Shown piece by piece: positions 45,198-56,851 of a stretch of 64,000 nt of DNA (positions within the stretch are counted from its first letter, which is position 1; every line of letters begins with the position of its first letter). Under the pieces are notes generated by a model, which saw only the letters and a program-made list of their open reading frames with translations, did no database searches and had not been told where the DNA came from. This DNA is from Hydrogenophaga sp. (GTDB taxonomy: Bacteria > Pseudomonadota > Gammaproteobacteria > Burkholderiales > Burkholderiaceae_C): NCBI RefSeq assembly GCF_030373225.1, contig NZ_JAUCZG010000011.1, positions 59,381 to 123,380 on the forward strand, given 5' to 3'. Both the position numbers and the translations under genes were made by a program.

Positions 45198-46367
45198 ATG
45201 GCCCAGAAACCGATTTATGTGCTGGTGGCGATTGTGGGCATCGGCCTGGCCTCGGGCGCGGCCTGGTGGCTGCAGAACAAGCCAGGGTCGCCGGCCGCCA
45301 CGGCCGCACCCGCCGCAGCCCCTGCGGGCGCTGCCCGACCCGGCGGCGGCACACCCGGCGTCGAGGTGACGAAAGTCAAGGCGGTTCGGCTGCAGGACGA
45401 CGCACAGGCGGTGGGCACGCTGCGCTCGCGCCAGAGCGTCACCCTCAAGCCCGAGGTCAGTGGTCGCGTGGCCCGCATCGCTTTTGCCGACGGTGCACAG
45501 GTCAGGACCGGACAGCTGCTGGTGCAGCTCGACGACACCCTGCAGCGCGCCGAGCTCAGCCAGGCGCAGGCACAACTCTCGATCGCGCGCGCCAATCTCA
45601 AGCGCAACCAGGAACTGGTGGCCGAGAACTTCGTGGCCACCCGCGTGGTGGAAGAAAGCCAGGCCAACCTGCAGGTGGCCGAAGCCCAGGTGGCGCTGGC
45701 CACGGCGCGCATGCAGCGCATGCGCATCACCGCGCCGTTCAACGGCACCCTGGGCCTGCGCAGCATCAACCTCGGCCAGTACGTGGGCGATGGCGACCCC
45801 CTGGTGAACCTGGAGGACACCTCCGAGCTGACGGTGGACTTCCGTCTGCCCGAGCGGTACCAGAGCAGCATCGCCGCCGGTCAGGGTGTGCAGGTGCAGC
45901 TCGACGCGCTGCCGGGCCAGACCTTCGAGGCCCGGGTGCTGGCGGTCGACCCGCTGCTCGATGCCAACGGGCGCTCGATGTCGGTGCGCGCGGTGATGCC
46001 CAGAACACCCGGCTCAGACCTTCGCCCCGGCATGTTCGCCCGCGTGCTCATCGTGTTCGCGGTGAACGACGCGGCCCTGGTGGTGCCTGAAGAGGCGATG
46101 GTGCCGCAGGGTGGCAAGCAATTTGTCTTTCTGCTCGACGAGCAGGGGCAGGGCGACGCGCGAAAGCTGGTGTCGCGTCGCGTCGAGGTCGAGACCGGTG
46201 TGCGCCGCGGCGCCGAGGTGCAGATCGTCAAGGGCGTGGCCGCCGGCGACACCGTGGTGGTGGCCGGGCAGCAGCGCCTGCAACGCGACGGCACGCCCGT
46301 GCGGGTGGTCAACATGGCGAACACCAACGCCGGGGCGGCGCCCGCCGCTCCTGCCTCCAGGCCCTGA
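45198..46367 (+). CDS. RND efflux periplasmic adaptor (membrane fusion protein)
   Basis: A 389-residue AcrA/MexA-family adaptor. It has an N-terminal membrane anchor (IYVLVAIVGIGLASGAAWWL), an Ala/Pro/Gly-rich linker, the first lipoyl half (SVTLKPEVSGRVARIAFADG), a helical hairpin around residues 120-180 and the second half (ITAPFNGTLGLRSINLGQYVGDGD). A beta-barrel and C-terminal membrane-proximal domain follow. It bridges the pump encoded 22 bases downstream with an outer-membrane channel not present here. Substrate unknown. Confidence 0.93.
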   Translation: MAQKPIYVLVAIVGIGLASGAAWWLQNKPGSPAATAAPAAAPAGAARPGGGTPGVEVTKVKAVRLQDDAQAVGTLRSRQSVTLKPEVSGRVARIAFADGAQVRTGQLLVQLDDTLQRAELSQAQAQLSIARANLKRNQELVAENFVATRVVEESQANLQVAEAQVALATARMQRMRITAPFNGTLGLRSINLGQYVGDGDPLVNLEDTSELTVDFRLPERYQSSIAAGQGVQVQLDALPGQTFEARVLAVDPLLDANGRSMSVRAVMPRTPGSDLRPGMFARVLIVFAVNDAALVVPEEAMVPQGGKQFVFLLDEQGQGDARKLVSRRVEVETGVRRGAEVQIVKGVAAGDTVVVAGQQRLQRDGTPVRVVNMANTNAGAAPAAPASRP

Positions 46368-46389
46368 CACCCGAGCACCGGGACTTCCC

Positions 46390-49300
46390 ATGCAACTGCC
46401 TGAAATTGCCATCCGGCGCCCGGTGTTTGCCACCGTGCTCTCGCTGCTGATCCTGCTGGTGGGCGCGGTGGCCTTCAGTGGCCTCACCGTGCGGGAGTAC
46501 CCGCGCATCGACGAGCCCAACGTCACGGTATCGACCACCTTCGGCGGGGCCTCCAGCGAGGTGATCGAAACCCAGGTCACCAAGGTGCTCGAGGACTCGC
46601 TCGCGGGCATCGAGGGTGTGGACATCATCACCTCGATCAGCCGCCAGGAGCAGAGCCAGATCACGGTGCGCTTCAAGCTCGAGCGCGATCCCGATTCGGC
46701 CGCGGCCGATGTGCGCGACAAGGTCAGCCGCGTGCGCCAGCGGCTGCCTCAGGACGTGGACGAACCGGTGATCGCCAAGGTCGAGGCCGACGCCCAGCCG
46801 GTGGTCTGGCTGGCGCTCACCTCGGACGCCATGTCGTCGCTGGAGCTCAGCGACCTGGCCAACCGTGTGGTCAAGCCGCGCCTGCAGACCGCACCGGGCG
46901 CTGCCGACGTGCGCATCTTCGGCGAACGGCGTTACGCCATGCGGATCTGGCTCGATGCCGACCGGCTGGCCGCCTACAGCCTCACGGTGCAGGACGTGGA
47001 AGACGCCTTGCGCCGCTCCAACCTCGAAGTGCCGGCCGGCCGCATTGAAAGCGCGCAGCGCGAGTTCAACGTGACCGCTGCGACCGACCTGCAGACGCCC
47101 GAGCAGTTTCGCCAGATCGGTGTGCGCACCGTCAACGGTCAGACCATCCGCGTCGGCGATGTGGCCCGGGTCGAGCAGGCGCCGCAAGACGAGCGGACCT
47201 CGGTTCGCTACAACGGGCGCGACGCCATTTCGCTGGGCGTGATCCGCCAGTCCACCGCCAACCCGCTGGACCTGTCTGCCGGTGTGCAGGCGATGCTGCC
47301 ACGCATCCTGGCCGACCTGCCCGAGGGCGTGCGGGTGGAGGTGGCCAACGACAACTCGATCTTCATCGACCGGTCAATCAAGGCCGTGTACACCACCATC
47401 GCCGAGGCCGCGGTGCTGGTGGCGCTGGTGATCTTCCTGTTCCTGCGCACGCTGCGTGCCTCGATCATTCCGCTGGTGACCATCCCGGTGAGCCTGATCG
47501 GCTGCTTCGCGCTGATGGCCCTGTTCGGCTTTTCGATCAACACGCTCACACTGCTGGCGCTGGTGCTGGCCATCGGACTGGTGGTGGACGACTCGATCGT
47601 GGTGCTGGAGAACATCTACCGCCACATCGAGGAAGGCATGAAGCCCTTCGAGGCCGCCATCAAGGGTGCGCGCGAGATCGGTTTCGCGGTGGTGGCCATG
47701 ACGCTCACGCTGGCCGCGGTGTACGCGCCGCTGGCGTTCACGCCAGGGCGCACCGGGCGGCTGTTTGCCGAGTTCGCGCTGGCGCTGGCGGGAGCGGTGG
47801 TGGTCTCGGGTTTCGTGGCCCTCACGCTGTCGCCCATGATGTGCTCCAAGCTGCTGCGGCACAACCCCAAACCGGGTCGTTTCGACAGCTTCATGGAACG
47901 CCGCCTGACCGCACTGAGTGACGGTTATGCGCGCGTGCTCGGTCGGTCGCTGAACCTGCGCTGGCTGGTCGTGGCGGTGATGCTCGCCAGTGCGCTGGGC
48001 AGCTGGCTGTTGCTGCAGAACACGCGCCAGGAACTCGCCCCCATGGAAGACCGTGGCGTGGTGCTGGCGTCGATCAACGGCCCCGATGGCGCCACGCTGG
48101 CCTACACCCGCAAATACGCCGAAGCGATCGAGCGCATGGGCCAGGACATTCCCGAGTTCGAGCGCATCTTCACCATCGTGGGCAACCCGTCGGTGGCGCA
48201 AGGCAGCGTGATCATGCGCGGCAAGTCGTGGGAAGAGCGCGACCGCACGACCATGGACATCGCACGGGAACTGGCGCCCAGGATCGCTGCCTTGCCCGGC
48301 ATCAGTGCCTTTCCGATCACGCCACCGTCGCTGGGGCAGGGCTTTCGCGAGCGGCCGATCAACTACGTGATCGTCACCGGCGACAGCTACGAGAACCTCT
48401 CGCGGGTGGTGCGCCAGTTCCAGGACAAGCTCGCGCAGAACCCGGGCTTCGTGCAGGTGGACACCGACCTGCGGCTGAACAAGCCGGAGATCCGCATGGA
48501 CGTGGACCGCGAGCGCGCAGCCGACATGGGCGTGACCGTGGATGCCATCGCACGCACGGTGGAGACCATGCTGGGCGGGCGCACCGTGACGCGCTACAAA
48601 CGCGACGGCGAGCAGTACGACGTGGTCGTGCAGATGGTCTCGGCCAACCGCAGCACACCCGAGGACATCGACCGCCTGTTCGTGCGCGGGCGCGGCGACG
48701 CCATGATCCCGCTGGCCTCGCTGGTGACCACCCGCGAGGTGGTGGTGCCCCGCGAACTCAACCACTTCGGCCAGCGCCGCAGCGCCTCCATCACGGCCAA
48801 CCTCTCGCCCGAGTACTCCATGGGCGAGGCCCTCGATTTCATGGACGACACCGCACGCGAGCTGCTGCCCGCGGGCTACACCACCGACCTCAACGGCCAG
48901 AGCCGCGAGTTCCGCAATTCATCGGGATCGCTGGCGATCGTGTTCGTGCTCTCGCTGCTGTTCATCTACCTGGTGCTGGCCGCCCAGTTCGAGAGTTTTG
49001 TCGATCCCTTCATCATCATGCTGAGCGTGCCGCTCTCCATGCTGGGCGCCTTGCTGGCGCTCAAGCTGACCGGCGGCACGCTCAACGTGTTCAGCCAGAT
49101 CGGGCTGATCACGCTGGTGGGCCTGATCACCAAACACGGCATCCTGATCGTGGAGTTCGCCAACCAGCTGCGTGAGCAGGGGATGGACAAGCTCGAGGCG
49201 GTCAAACGTTCGGCGGCACTGCGCCTGCGCCCCATCCTGATGACCACCGGTGCGATGGTGCTGGGCGCGATTCCGCTGGCCCTGGCCAGTGGTGCGGGCG

Positions 49301-49467
49301 CCGAGAGCCGGCAACAGATCGGCTGGGTGATCGTGGGCGGCATGAGCGTGGGCACCCTGCTCACGATCTTTGTGGTGCCCACCATGTATTCGCTGTTGTC
49401 GCGCGCGAAGTCGCATCAGCCGCCGGTGGATGTGCCTGTGCCTGTAGAGGTCGTTGCGGCGAAGTGA
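46390..49467 (+). CDS. RND efflux transporter, HAE1 (AcrB-like) family
   Basis: A 1025-residue inner-membrane pump with 12 expected helices in the two-fold RND arrangement. It starts MQLPEIAIRRPVFATVLSLL, and has the proton-relay Asp pair in TLLALVLAIGLVVDDSIVVLENIYRHIEEG near residue 390 and the second-half signature FSQIGLITLVGLITKHGILIVEFANQ. No regulator gene is adjacent and no outer-membrane factor follows. The ATG is fixed by the family N-terminus; upstream frame is the adaptor gene. After it comes a nested inverted-repeat region. Confidence 0.95.
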   Translation: MQLPEIAIRRPVFATVLSLLILLVGAVAFSGLTVREYPRIDEPNVTVSTTFGGASSEVIETQVTKVLEDSLAGIEGVDIITSISRQEQSQITVRFKLERDPDSAAADVRDKVSRVRQRLPQDVDEPVIAKVEADAQPVVWLALTSDAMSSLELSDLANRVVKPRLQTAPGAADVRIFGERRYAMRIWLDADRLAAYSLTVQDVEDALRRSNLEVPAGRIESAQREFNVTAATDLQTPEQFRQIGVRTVNGQTIRVGDVARVEQAPQDERTSVRYNGRDAISLGVIRQSTANPLDLSAGVQAMLPRILADLPEGVRVEVANDNSIFIDRSIKAVYTTIAEAAVLVALVIFLFLRTLRASIIPLVTIPVSLIGCFALMALFGFSINTLTLLALVLAIGLVVDDSIVVLENIYRHIEEGMKPFEAAIKGAREIGFAVVAMTLTLAAVYAPLAFTPGRTGRLFAEFALALAGAVVVSGFVALTLSPMMCSKLLRHNPKPGRFDSFMERRLTALSDGYARVLGRSLNLRWLVVAVMLASALGSWLLLQNTRQELAPMEDRGVVLASINGPDGATLAYTRKYAEAIERMGQDIPEFERIFTIVGNPSVAQGSVIMRGKSWEERDRTTMDIARELAPRIAALPGISAFPITPPSLGQGFRERPINYVIVTGDSYENLSRVVRQFQDKLAQNPGFVQVDTDLRLNKPEIRMDVDRERAADMGVTVDAIARTVETMLGGRTVTRYKRDGEQYDVVVQMVSANRSTPEDIDRLFVRGRGDAMIPLASLVTTREVVVPRELNHFGQRRSASITANLSPEYSMGEALDFMDDTARELLPAGYTTDLNGQSREFRNSSGSLAIVFVLSLLFIYLVLAAQFESFVDPFIIMLSVPLSMLGALLALKLTGGTLNVFSQIGLITLVGLITKHGILIVEFANQLREQGMDKLEAVKRSAALRLRPILMTTGAMVLGAIPLALASGAGAESRQQIGWVIVGGMSVGTLLTIFVVPTMYSLLSRAKSHQPPVDVPVPVEVVAAK

Positions 49468-49506
49468 TTCTTTCTGGCGTTGTGTTTCTTTCCTGCACCT
49501 CGCGGG

Positions 49507-49721
49507 CTCGTGAGCGCATGGCGCTCTGCTCCGCGAATGTCCCCCGGCGGCTGGAGCCGCCTCCTCCTTTACTTCGCTGCGCAGAGCGCCATGCGCTCAC
49601 GAGGTGAAGTGAACTTGGAGTGAGCACTGGACGAGTACAAACGAGGGCATCGGCGGCCATGGGACGCGGCGCAGCGAAGTAAAGGGGGAGGGGCCGCAGG
49701 CCCCGGAGGACATTCGCGGAG
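49507..49721. repeat. Nested inverted-repeat element in the RND-moeA gap
   Basis: Two patterns occupy this gene-free stretch. First, a perfect 23-bp inverted repeat: 49507-49529 and 49581-49603. Second, a ~53-base sequence at 49529-49582 (starting CTCCGCGAATGT, ending TTTACTTCGCTGCGC) recurs inverted at 49669-49721 with a few changes. The second resembles dispersed intergenic repeats of Comamonadaceae. No coding capacity is seen. Confidence 0.8.
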
Positions 49722-49766
49722 CCGTGCCCCGTGGTCGCCGATGACCGGGCTCACCGGTGAAAAACC

Positions 49767-51044
<1,278 letters not shown>

Positions 51045-51048
51045 GCCA

Positions 51049-51672
51049 TCAGCCCTTTTCCAGCGCGTGCAATTCGGCCAGGGTGTTGGTGTTGTGGAAA
51101 GCGCGCGGATCGTCACCGGGCTGGTCGAACGGCACGATCACGGTCTTGTGCTGCGCAGTCCAGGCGTCGATCTTGCGGCCGCCCCCCTGCGTGAAAGCCA
51201 CCAGGCTCTCGAGCAGGTGCACCTGCATCAGGCAGAACACCGGCTGCGGTCGCAGTTGCCCGTCTTCCTCGGGTGCGGCGGCCATGGCGATCTCGGTGCT
51301 TTCGTCGTCGAAGGCCCTGGCCAGGCGCTGGGCCAGATCGAAGGGAAACAGCGGCGTGTCGCAAGGCACCGTGAGCATGTAGGGCGTCTCGCAGCGTTCC
51401 AGGCCCGTCATGAAGCCGGCCAGCGGCCCGGCGAAGTCGCTCAGGGTGTCGGGCCACACCGGCGCGCCGAACGCCTCGTAGGCGGCGAGATTGCGGTTGG
51501 CGTTGAGCATCAGCTCCCCGATCAGGCCGCCTTCCTGCATCTGCAGGCGCAGCACCGTGTGAAGCGCCAGCGGCGTGCCGTTGAAGTTCTGCAGGCCCTT
51601 GTCGAGGCCGCCCATGCGGGAGCCGCGGCCCCCGGCGAGCACCAGGCCCGTGATTTCATGGCTGTGGATCAC
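51049..51672 (-). CDS. mobA: Molybdenum cofactor guanylyltransferase
   Basis: MobA attaches GMP to Moco to make the bis-MGD form used by DMSO reductase-family enzymes. The 207-residue nucleotidyltransferase begins with the P-loop-like [18 protein letters not shown] at residues 10-27. It has the metal-binding [10 protein letters not shown] near residue 100, and [10 protein letters not shown] near the end. It lies between moaA and moeA on the same strand, so these three form a partial Moco operon; moaBCDE are not in the window. Confidence 0.95.
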   Translation of the reverse strand: MIHSHEITGLVLAGGRGSRMGGLDKGLQNFNGTPLALHTVLRLQMQEGGLIGELMLNANRNLAAYEAFGAPVWPDTLSDFAGPLAGFMTGLERCETPYMLTVPCDTPLFPFDLAQRLARAFDDESTEIAMAAAPEEDGQLRPQPVFCLMQVHLLESLVAFTQGGGRKIDAWTAQHKTVIVPFDQPGDDPRAFHNTNTLAELHALEKG

Positions 51673-51737
51673 AAATCGTTCCGATCAAAGAGGTGTCTTG
51701 CCCGGCATGCGGTGGAACCGGCGCAGGGGTATTTCAA

Positions 51738-52853
51738 TCAGCCGCCGATGTAGCTCATCTCGACTCTGCGGGTGCCGGTCGAGGCGTCGGGCGGAAGGCT
51801 GGCGCGCAGTTCTGAATACCGGTCGCTGCGTCCCTGCCAGATGGCCGCAATCGCACTGCCCAGCTCTGCGTCGGTGGCGCCGCCGCGAATGAGGGGGCGC
51901 AGGTCGTGGCCCTGGCTGGCGAACAGGCACAGGTAGAGCTGCCCTTCGGTGGACAGGCGGGCGCGGTTGCAGTCGCTGCAGAAGGCCTGCGTGACGCTGC
52001 TGATCACGCCGATTTCTCCCGAGCCGTCGGCATGGCCCCAGCGTTCGGCGGTCTCGCCCGGTGCGGACGCACCGAGCTGAACCAGAGGCAGTTCGGCGTG
52101 GATGCGCTGCACCACCTCGGCGCTGGGCAGCACTTCGTCCATGCGCCAGCCGTTGGTGGCGCCCACGTCCATGTATTCGATGAAGCGCAGCACGATGCCC
52201 GTGCCTTTGAAGTGGCGCGCCATCGGCAGGATCTGATGGTCGTTGGTGCCGCGCTTGACCACCATGTTGACCTTGATCGGCCCCAGGCCGGCGGCCTGCG
52301 CCGCTTCGATGCCCTCGAGCACATCGGCCACGGGGAAGTCGACGTCGTTCATGGCGCGAAAGACGCTGTCGTCCAGACCGTCCAGGCTCACCGTCACGCG
52401 CTGCAGACCCGCGGCCTTGAGCGAGGCGGCCTTGCGCTTGAGCAGCGAGCCGTTGGTGGTCAGCGTGATGTCGAGCGGCCGGCCTTCGGTGGTGCGCAGC
52501 GCCGCCAGTTGTTCGATCAGGATTTCCAGGTTCTTGCGCAGCAGCGGCTCGCCGCCCGTGAGGCGGATCTTCTGCACGCCGTGGGCCACGAACTGCGTGG
52601 CCACGCGAGTGATCTCCTCGAAAGTGAGCAGCGAGCTGTGCGGCAGGTAGGCGTAGTCCTTGTCGAAGATTTCCTTCGGCATGCAATAGCTGCAGCGGAA
52701 ATTGCAGCGGTCGGTCACGCTGATGCGCAGGTCGCGCAGCGGGCGACCGAGCGCGTCGCCCAACAGGCCGGTGGGCGCCACCAGGGCGGTGGGGACGCGT
52801 GCCACGGTGTTGACGAGGCGCTGATCGATCAGGGGGATGACACGTTCGGACAT
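51738..52853 (-). CDS. moaA: GTP 3',8-cyclase (Moco biosynthesis MoaA)
   Basis: MoaA is a radical SAM enzyme that starts molybdopterin synthesis by rearranging GTP. The 371 residues include the N-terminal cluster motif CNFRCSYC near residue 50, GGEPLLR near 100, the C-terminal second cluster ([18 protein letters not shown] near 292), and the essential terminal Gly-Gly. The N-terminus is about 30 residues longer than in E. coli, as in related betaproteobacteria. First gene of the Moco set. Confidence 0.97.
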   Translation of the reverse strand: MSERVIPLIDQRLVNTVARVPTALVAPTGLLGDALGRPLRDLRISVTDRCNFRCSYCMPKEIFDKDYAYLPHSSLLTFEEITRVATQFVAHGVQKIRLTGGEPLLRKNLEILIEQLAALRTTEGRPLDITLTTNGSLLKRKAASLKAAGLQRVTVSLDGLDDSVFRAMNDVDFPVADVLEGIEAAQAAGLGPIKVNMVVKRGTNDHQILPMARHFKGTGIVLRFIEYMDVGATNGWRMDEVLPSAEVVQRIHAELPLVQLGASAPGETAERWGHADGSGEIGVISSVTQAFCSDCNRARLSTEGQLYLCLFASQGHDLRPLIRGGATDAELGSAIAAIWQGRSDRYSELRASLPPDASTGTRRVEMSYIGG

Positions 52854-52901
52854 GGGGCCATTATCGATGACACCCCATGGGGTGGCGACACGGCGGCGCG
52901 C

Positions 52902-53723
52902 TCAACCCGCCCCGACGCGCGTGTACTGGTCAGCGTTGTTGCTCAGCCAGTGGCTGGAGAGATCGCTCGATTGCTGGTTGGGGTGGAAATCGGGGCGGAA
53001 ATAGGCGCGCCAGGGTCGGAAGCTGGTGCTGAGCAAACCTTCGCGGCCGAGCAAATGGCGCGCCGCGCTGCGCCAGGTGGACCAGCGCCACAGCGTGCCG
53101 TCCCTGTGCAGGTTCAGGACGGTCTGGCGCAGCGCGTCGGTGAGGAAGAACACGGTGACGCGGCGCATCCATTTCACGCGCCAGGCATGGCTGCCCCCGA
53201 GCGCCTGGTAGAGGTCGAAGGCGGTGCATTTGTGTTCCGACTCCTCGGCGCTGTGCCACAGCCACAGGTTCTTCAGCCGCGGCTCGGTGTGCTCGAACAC
53301 CTCGGGGTGGGAGAGCATCCATTCGGCGAACAGGGCAGTGAAATGCTCGTTGGCCGCGGTGATCGCCAGGTGATGGCGCGGGTCGGCGCCGGCCAGGATC
53401 TTCATGCGCTCCTCGATGCGGGGCCCCCAGGTGTTCACCAGGCCGTGCCGCTCGATCTGTGCATTGAACAAACCATGGATGCGCCGGTGCGTGGCCTCCT
53501 GGCCCACGAAGCCCTGCACCTCGGCCTGCCACGCCACCTGCTGCTCGGGCGGCAGGCCACGGGCGCCGTGGCGCACCGAATCGAGAAAGAACTGCTCGCC
53601 CACCGGGAAGCTCATCGACAGGGCGTTGAACCAGGCGGTGAGAAAGGCATCGTCGGCACACCAGTGGCGTGCCACGGGTTGGTCCAGATCGATCAGCAGG
53701 CGGCGAACGGTGAGGGTGGTCAT
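52902..53723 (-). CDS. Predicted metal-dependent hydrolase (PF10118)
   Basis: A 273-residue protein of the PF10118 family. Family features are FNALSMSFPVGEQFFLDSVR near residue 34, the His/Glu-rich FVGQEATHRRIHGLFN near 75 and LWLWHSAEESEHKCTAFDLY near 155, which look like a di-metal helical bundle. No substrate is known to me. The ATG at 53723 is chosen; the in-frame upstream extension has no family match. The TetR-type gene starts divergently 108 bases away and probably regulates it. Confidence 0.82.
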   Translation of the reverse strand: MTTLTVRRLLIDLDQPVARHWCADDAFLTAWFNALSMSFPVGEQFFLDSVRHGARGLPPEQQVAWQAEVQGFVGQEATHRRIHGLFNAQIERHGLVNTWGPRIEERMKILAGADPRHHLAITAANEHFTALFAEWMLSHPEVFEHTEPRLKNLWLWHSAEESEHKCTAFDLYQALGGSHAWRVKWMRRVTVFFLTDALRQTVLNLHRDGTLWRWSTWRSAARHLLGREGLLSTSFRPWRAYFRPDFHPNQQSSDLSSHWLSNNADQYTRVGAG

Positions 53724-53831
53724 GGCGTGGCGCAGAAGTGGGTGGGTGGCTGGTACGTTGACGTACCACAGCTTCGAATCGTGCGCCGCAACGAGCTGCC
53801 TGTCAAGGCGCTGCACCTAAGATGCGGGTTC

Positions 53832-54467
53832 ATGAAACCCAAGAACACCTTGTCCGCCGAGGCGGTCCCGAACGAGCACCGCGCACGCTTGCTGCAGGCG
53901 ATGGCGCAGGTGGCGTCCGAACAGGGCCTGGCGGCCACGTCCATTGCCGCGGTGGTGGCCGAAGCGGGTGTGTCCAAGCGCACCTTCTACGAGCACTTCG
54001 CCGACAAGGACGCATGTTTCCTCGAGCTGTACCGGGCGGCCAGTGCGTCGGCCCTGCGCACGCTGCGTGGCGCGGTGCAGCCCGAGAGGCCCTGGCAGGA
54101 CCAGGTCGAGCAGGCGCTGGGCGCCTACCTGGCGCACCTGGCGGCGGGACCGCAATTGATCCGCCTGCTGTTCGTCGAGATCCACCACCTCGGCGCGCCG
54201 GGGGCGGCCGTGCGCCGCGAGGTGATGCAGCAGCTCGCCGACTACATGCTGGAGACCCTCAACGCGCAGGACGAGGTGCTCACGCCCACCATGGCGGTGG
54301 CGGCGGTGGGCGGGATCCACGAACTCGTGTTGCAGGCCATCGAACGTGGCGAAGCGGCGCAACTGCAGCGGCTCACGCCGAGCGTGGCTGCGGTGGTGCG
54401 CCAGCTTGCGGGTGCCGGGGCCGAGCCTGTCAGAACGAAAAACGGCCCGCCGAAGCGGGCCGTTTGA
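53832..54467 (+). CDS. TetR family transcriptional regulator
   Basis: A 211-residue repressor. The N-terminal helix-turn-helix is clear at residues 20-65: ARLLQAMAQVASEQGLAATSIAAVVAEAGVSKRTFYEHFADKDACFLELY. The ligand domain has no recognisable specificity. The ATG gives MKPKNTLSAEA; ATG 53822 is out of frame. It is divergent from the PF10118 gene, its likely target. Its last codons (54438 onward, KNGPPKRAV) are the arm of a terminator hairpin, so the C-terminus is shaped by the terminator. Confidence 0.9.
   Translation: MKPKNTLSAEAVPNEHRARLLQAMAQVASEQGLAATSIAAVVAEAGVSKRTFYEHFADKDACFLELYRAASASALRTLRGAVQPERPWQDQVEQALGAYLAHLAAGPQLIRLLFVEIHHLGAPGAAVRREVMQQLADYMLETLNAQDEVLTPTMAVAAVGGIHELVLQAIERGEAAQLQRLTPSVAAVVRQLAGAGAEPVRTKNGPPKRAV
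54438..54465 (-). terminator. Bidirectional terminator of hppA overlapping the tetR stop
   Basis: A perfect 11-bp stem AAACGGCCCGC (54440-54450) / GCGGGCCGTTT (54455-54465) closes a four-base loop, TTCG as read on the minus strand. For hppA (minus strand) it is followed by TTTTT, a strong terminator, 18 bases past the hppA stop. For the plus strand the T-run is only three bases and includes the tetR stop region. Confidence 0.9.
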
Positions 54468-54482
54468 GGTGTCAGCGAAGGC

Positions 54483-56546
54483 TCAGGCCGCCATCGGCAG
54501 CAGCGGGACGATCAGCAGCGCGACGATGTTGATGATCTTGATCAGCGGGTTCACGGCCGGGCCGGCGGTGTCCTTGTAAGGGTCACCCACGGTGTCGCCG
54601 GTCACGGCGGCCTTGTGCGCATCGCTGCCCTTGCCACCGTGGTGGCCGTCCTCGATGTATTTCTTGGCGTTGTCCCAGGCGCCGCCACCGGTGCACATGG
54701 AGATGGCGACAAACAGGCCGGTGACGATGGTGCCCATGAGCAGGCCACCCAGCGCCTTGGGACCAAGGAACACGCCCACCAGGATCGGCACCACCACCGG
54801 CAGCAGCGACGGGATCACCATTTCCTTGATGGCCGCCGTGGTCAACATGTCCACCGCACGGCCGTACTCGGGCTTGGCCGTGCCTTCCATGATGCCGGGG
54901 ATCTCCTTGAACTGGCGACGCACCTCGACCACCACCGCACCGGCCGCGCGGCCCACGGCCTCCATGGCCATGGCACCGAACAGGTAGGGGATCATGCCGC
55001 CGATGAACAGCCCGATGATGACCATCGGGTCGCTCAGGTCGAAAGTGATCTGGTGGCCGTAGGTTTCCAGCTTGTGGGTGTAGTCGGCAAAGAGCACCAG
55101 CGCGGCCAGACCGGCCGAGCCGATGGCGTAGCCCTTGGTCACCGCCTTGGTGGTGTTGCCCACGGCATCCAGCGGGTCGGTCACGTCGCGCACGCTGCTG
55201 GGCAGTTCGGCCATCTCGGCGATGCCACCGGCGTTGTCGGTGATTGGACCGTAGGCGTCCAGGGCCACCACGATGCCGGCCATGCTGAGCATGGCGGTGG
55301 CGGCGGTGGCAATGCCGTAGAGGCCGGCGAGCTGGTAGGAGGCCAGGATGCCCACGCAGACGAACAGCACGGGCCAGGCGGTGGAGCGCATGGAGACACC
55401 CAGACCGGCAATGATGTTGGTGCCGTGGCCGGTGGTGGAGGCCTGCGCGATGTGCTTCACAGGCGAGTACTGCGTGCCGGTGTAGAACTCGGTGATCCAG
55501 ACCAGCGCAGCGGTGAGCAACAGGCCCACGGCGCAGGCGCCCCACAGGCGCAGCTGGCTGCCGGTGGCGGTGATGGCGTTGTCCGGCATGATCCAGGCCG
55601 TGACGAACCAGAAGGCGATCAGCGACAGCACGCCGGCGATCGCCAGGCCCTTGTAGAGCGCCGGCATCACGTTCTTCATGCCCGGGCTGGCCTTGACGAA
55701 GAAGCAGCCGATGATCGACGCAATGATGGACACGCCGCCCAGCACCAGCGGGTACAGCACGGCCTGCATGGGCGCGGCCGCCACCATGAGCGCACCGAGC
55801 ACCATGGTCGCGATCAGCGTCACCGCGTAGGTCTCGAACAGGTCGGCCGCCATGCCGGCGCAGTCGCCCACGTTGTCGCCCACGTTGTCGGCGATCACCG
55901 CCGGGTTGCGCGGGTCGTCTTCCGGGATGCCGGCCTCGACCTTGCCCACCAGGTCGGCGCCCACGTCGGCACCCTTGGTGAAGATGCCGCCGCCCAGGCG
56001 CGCAAAGATCGAGATCAGCGAGGAACCAAAGGCAAAGCCGATCAGCGGGTTGAGCAGCTTGGCCAGGTTCTTGTCGGGCGTCAGGTTGCCGTTGCCCACC
56101 AGGAACCAGAAGAAGCCGGCCACACCCAGCAGCCCCAGCCCGACCACCAGCATGCCGGTGATGGCACCGCCGCGAAAGGCCACGTCAAGCGCCGGGCCGA
56201 TGCCCTTGGTGGCGGCCTGCGCGGTTCGCACGTTGGCGCGCACCGAGATGTTCATGCCGATGAAGCCGCAGGCACCCGAGAGCACCGCGCCCAGCACGAA
56301 GCCGATGGCACTTTGCCCATCCAGGAAGACACCGATCAGGATGGCCAGCACGACACCCACCACCGCAATCGTCTTGTATTGCCGGGCCAGATAGGCCGCG
56401 GCGCCGGTCTGAATGGCGCCGGCGATTTCCTGCATGCGGGCGTTGCCCGCGTCTTGAGAAAGAATCCAGCTGCGGGACCAGAAACCGTACGCCACGGCCA
56501 CCAGTCCACAGACCAACGCAAAAATCAGCGCAGATTGACCAACCAT
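54483..56546 (-). CDS. hppA: Membrane-bound H+-translocating pyrophosphatase (K+-independent type)
   Basis: HppA couples pyrophosphate hydrolysis to proton pumping across the inner membrane. The 687-residue protein has about 16 helices and the catalytic motifs [38 protein letters not shown] near residue 195 and a second acidic DNAGGIAEM...[12 protein letters not shown]. Lys467 and Thr470 in [18 protein letters not shown] are the pair that marks K+-independent proton pumps. The ATG at 56546 has GAGGAG seven bases upstream. Soluble pyrophosphatase ppa is divergently next to it. Confidence 0.95.
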   Translation of the reverse strand: MVGQSALIFALVCGLVAVAYGFWSRSWILSQDAGNARMQEIAGAIQTGAAAYLARQYKTIAVVGVVLAILIGVFLDGQSAIGFVLGAVLSGACGFIGMNISVRANVRTAQAATKGIGPALDVAFRGGAITGMLVVGLGLLGVAGFFWFLVGNGNLTPDKNLAKLLNPLIGFAFGSSLISIFARLGGGIFTKGADVGADLVGKVEAGIPEDDPRNPAVIADNVGDNVGDCAGMAADLFETYAVTLIATMVLGALMVAAAPMQAVLYPLVLGGVSIIASIIGCFFVKASPGMKNVMPALYKGLAIAGVLSLIAFWFVTAWIMPDNAITATGSQLRLWGACAVGLLLTAALVWITEFYTGTQYSPVKHIAQASTTGHGTNIIAGLGVSMRSTAWPVLFVCVGILASYQLAGLYGIATAATAMLSMAGIVVALDAYGPITDNAGGIAEMAELPSSVRDVTDPLDAVGNTTKAVTKGYAIGSAGLAALVLFADYTHKLETYGHQITFDLSDPMVIIGLFIGGMIPYLFGAMAMEAVGRAAGAVVVEVRRQFKEIPGIMEGTAKPEYGRAVDMLTTAAIKEMVIPSLLPVVVPILVGVFLGPKALGGLLMGTIVTGLFVAISMCTGGGAWDNAKKYIEDGHHGGKGSDAHKAAVTGDTVGDPYKDTAGPAVNPLIKIINIVALLIVPLLPMAA

Positions 56547-56851
56547 TGAATCGCTCCTCATTGTTTCGACTTGGAAGGGGCAACGCCTCCGGGTTCCCCC
56601 CGCTGCGTTGCTTCCTCGCTGCCGGTTGCGCTGCATTGCACAGCGTTGAAACAGGGCGATTGGCCAACACGGCGAATTTAGCGGCAATTCAGGGCGCGCA
56701 AGTGAAACCGGGCATGGAAGTCAGCTTCGAATCAGTAAAATCAGGGTAAATCCTAGGCGTGCGCACCACATGAGACACGCCGCCTGCCTCTCCAGAAGGC
56801 AGCAGGCCTGCCCCGGCTGCTTCAGTTTTCAACCAACCTCCCACCATCAAC
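56547..56851. other. Divergent hppA-ppa intergenic region
   Basis: About 305 bases without a supported gene. A TAAAAT at 56736-56741 on the plus strand is a possible -10 for ppa, without a good -35. A hairpin (CTGCC...GGCAG, near 56777-56797) lies in the ppa leader. The hppA side holds only its GAGGAG ribosome site. No known riboswitch or RNA motif is recognised. Confidence 0.4.

Noticed and set aside
51906..53831. Upstream extension of the TetR frame across moaA and the PF10118 gene
   Set aside because: Only the last 211 codons match TetR; the rest is antisense to two well-supported genes.
54615..56549. 644-codon plus-strand frame opposite hppA
   Set aside because: Low-complexity His/Gly/Arg composition caused by the hppA codons; no ribosome site.
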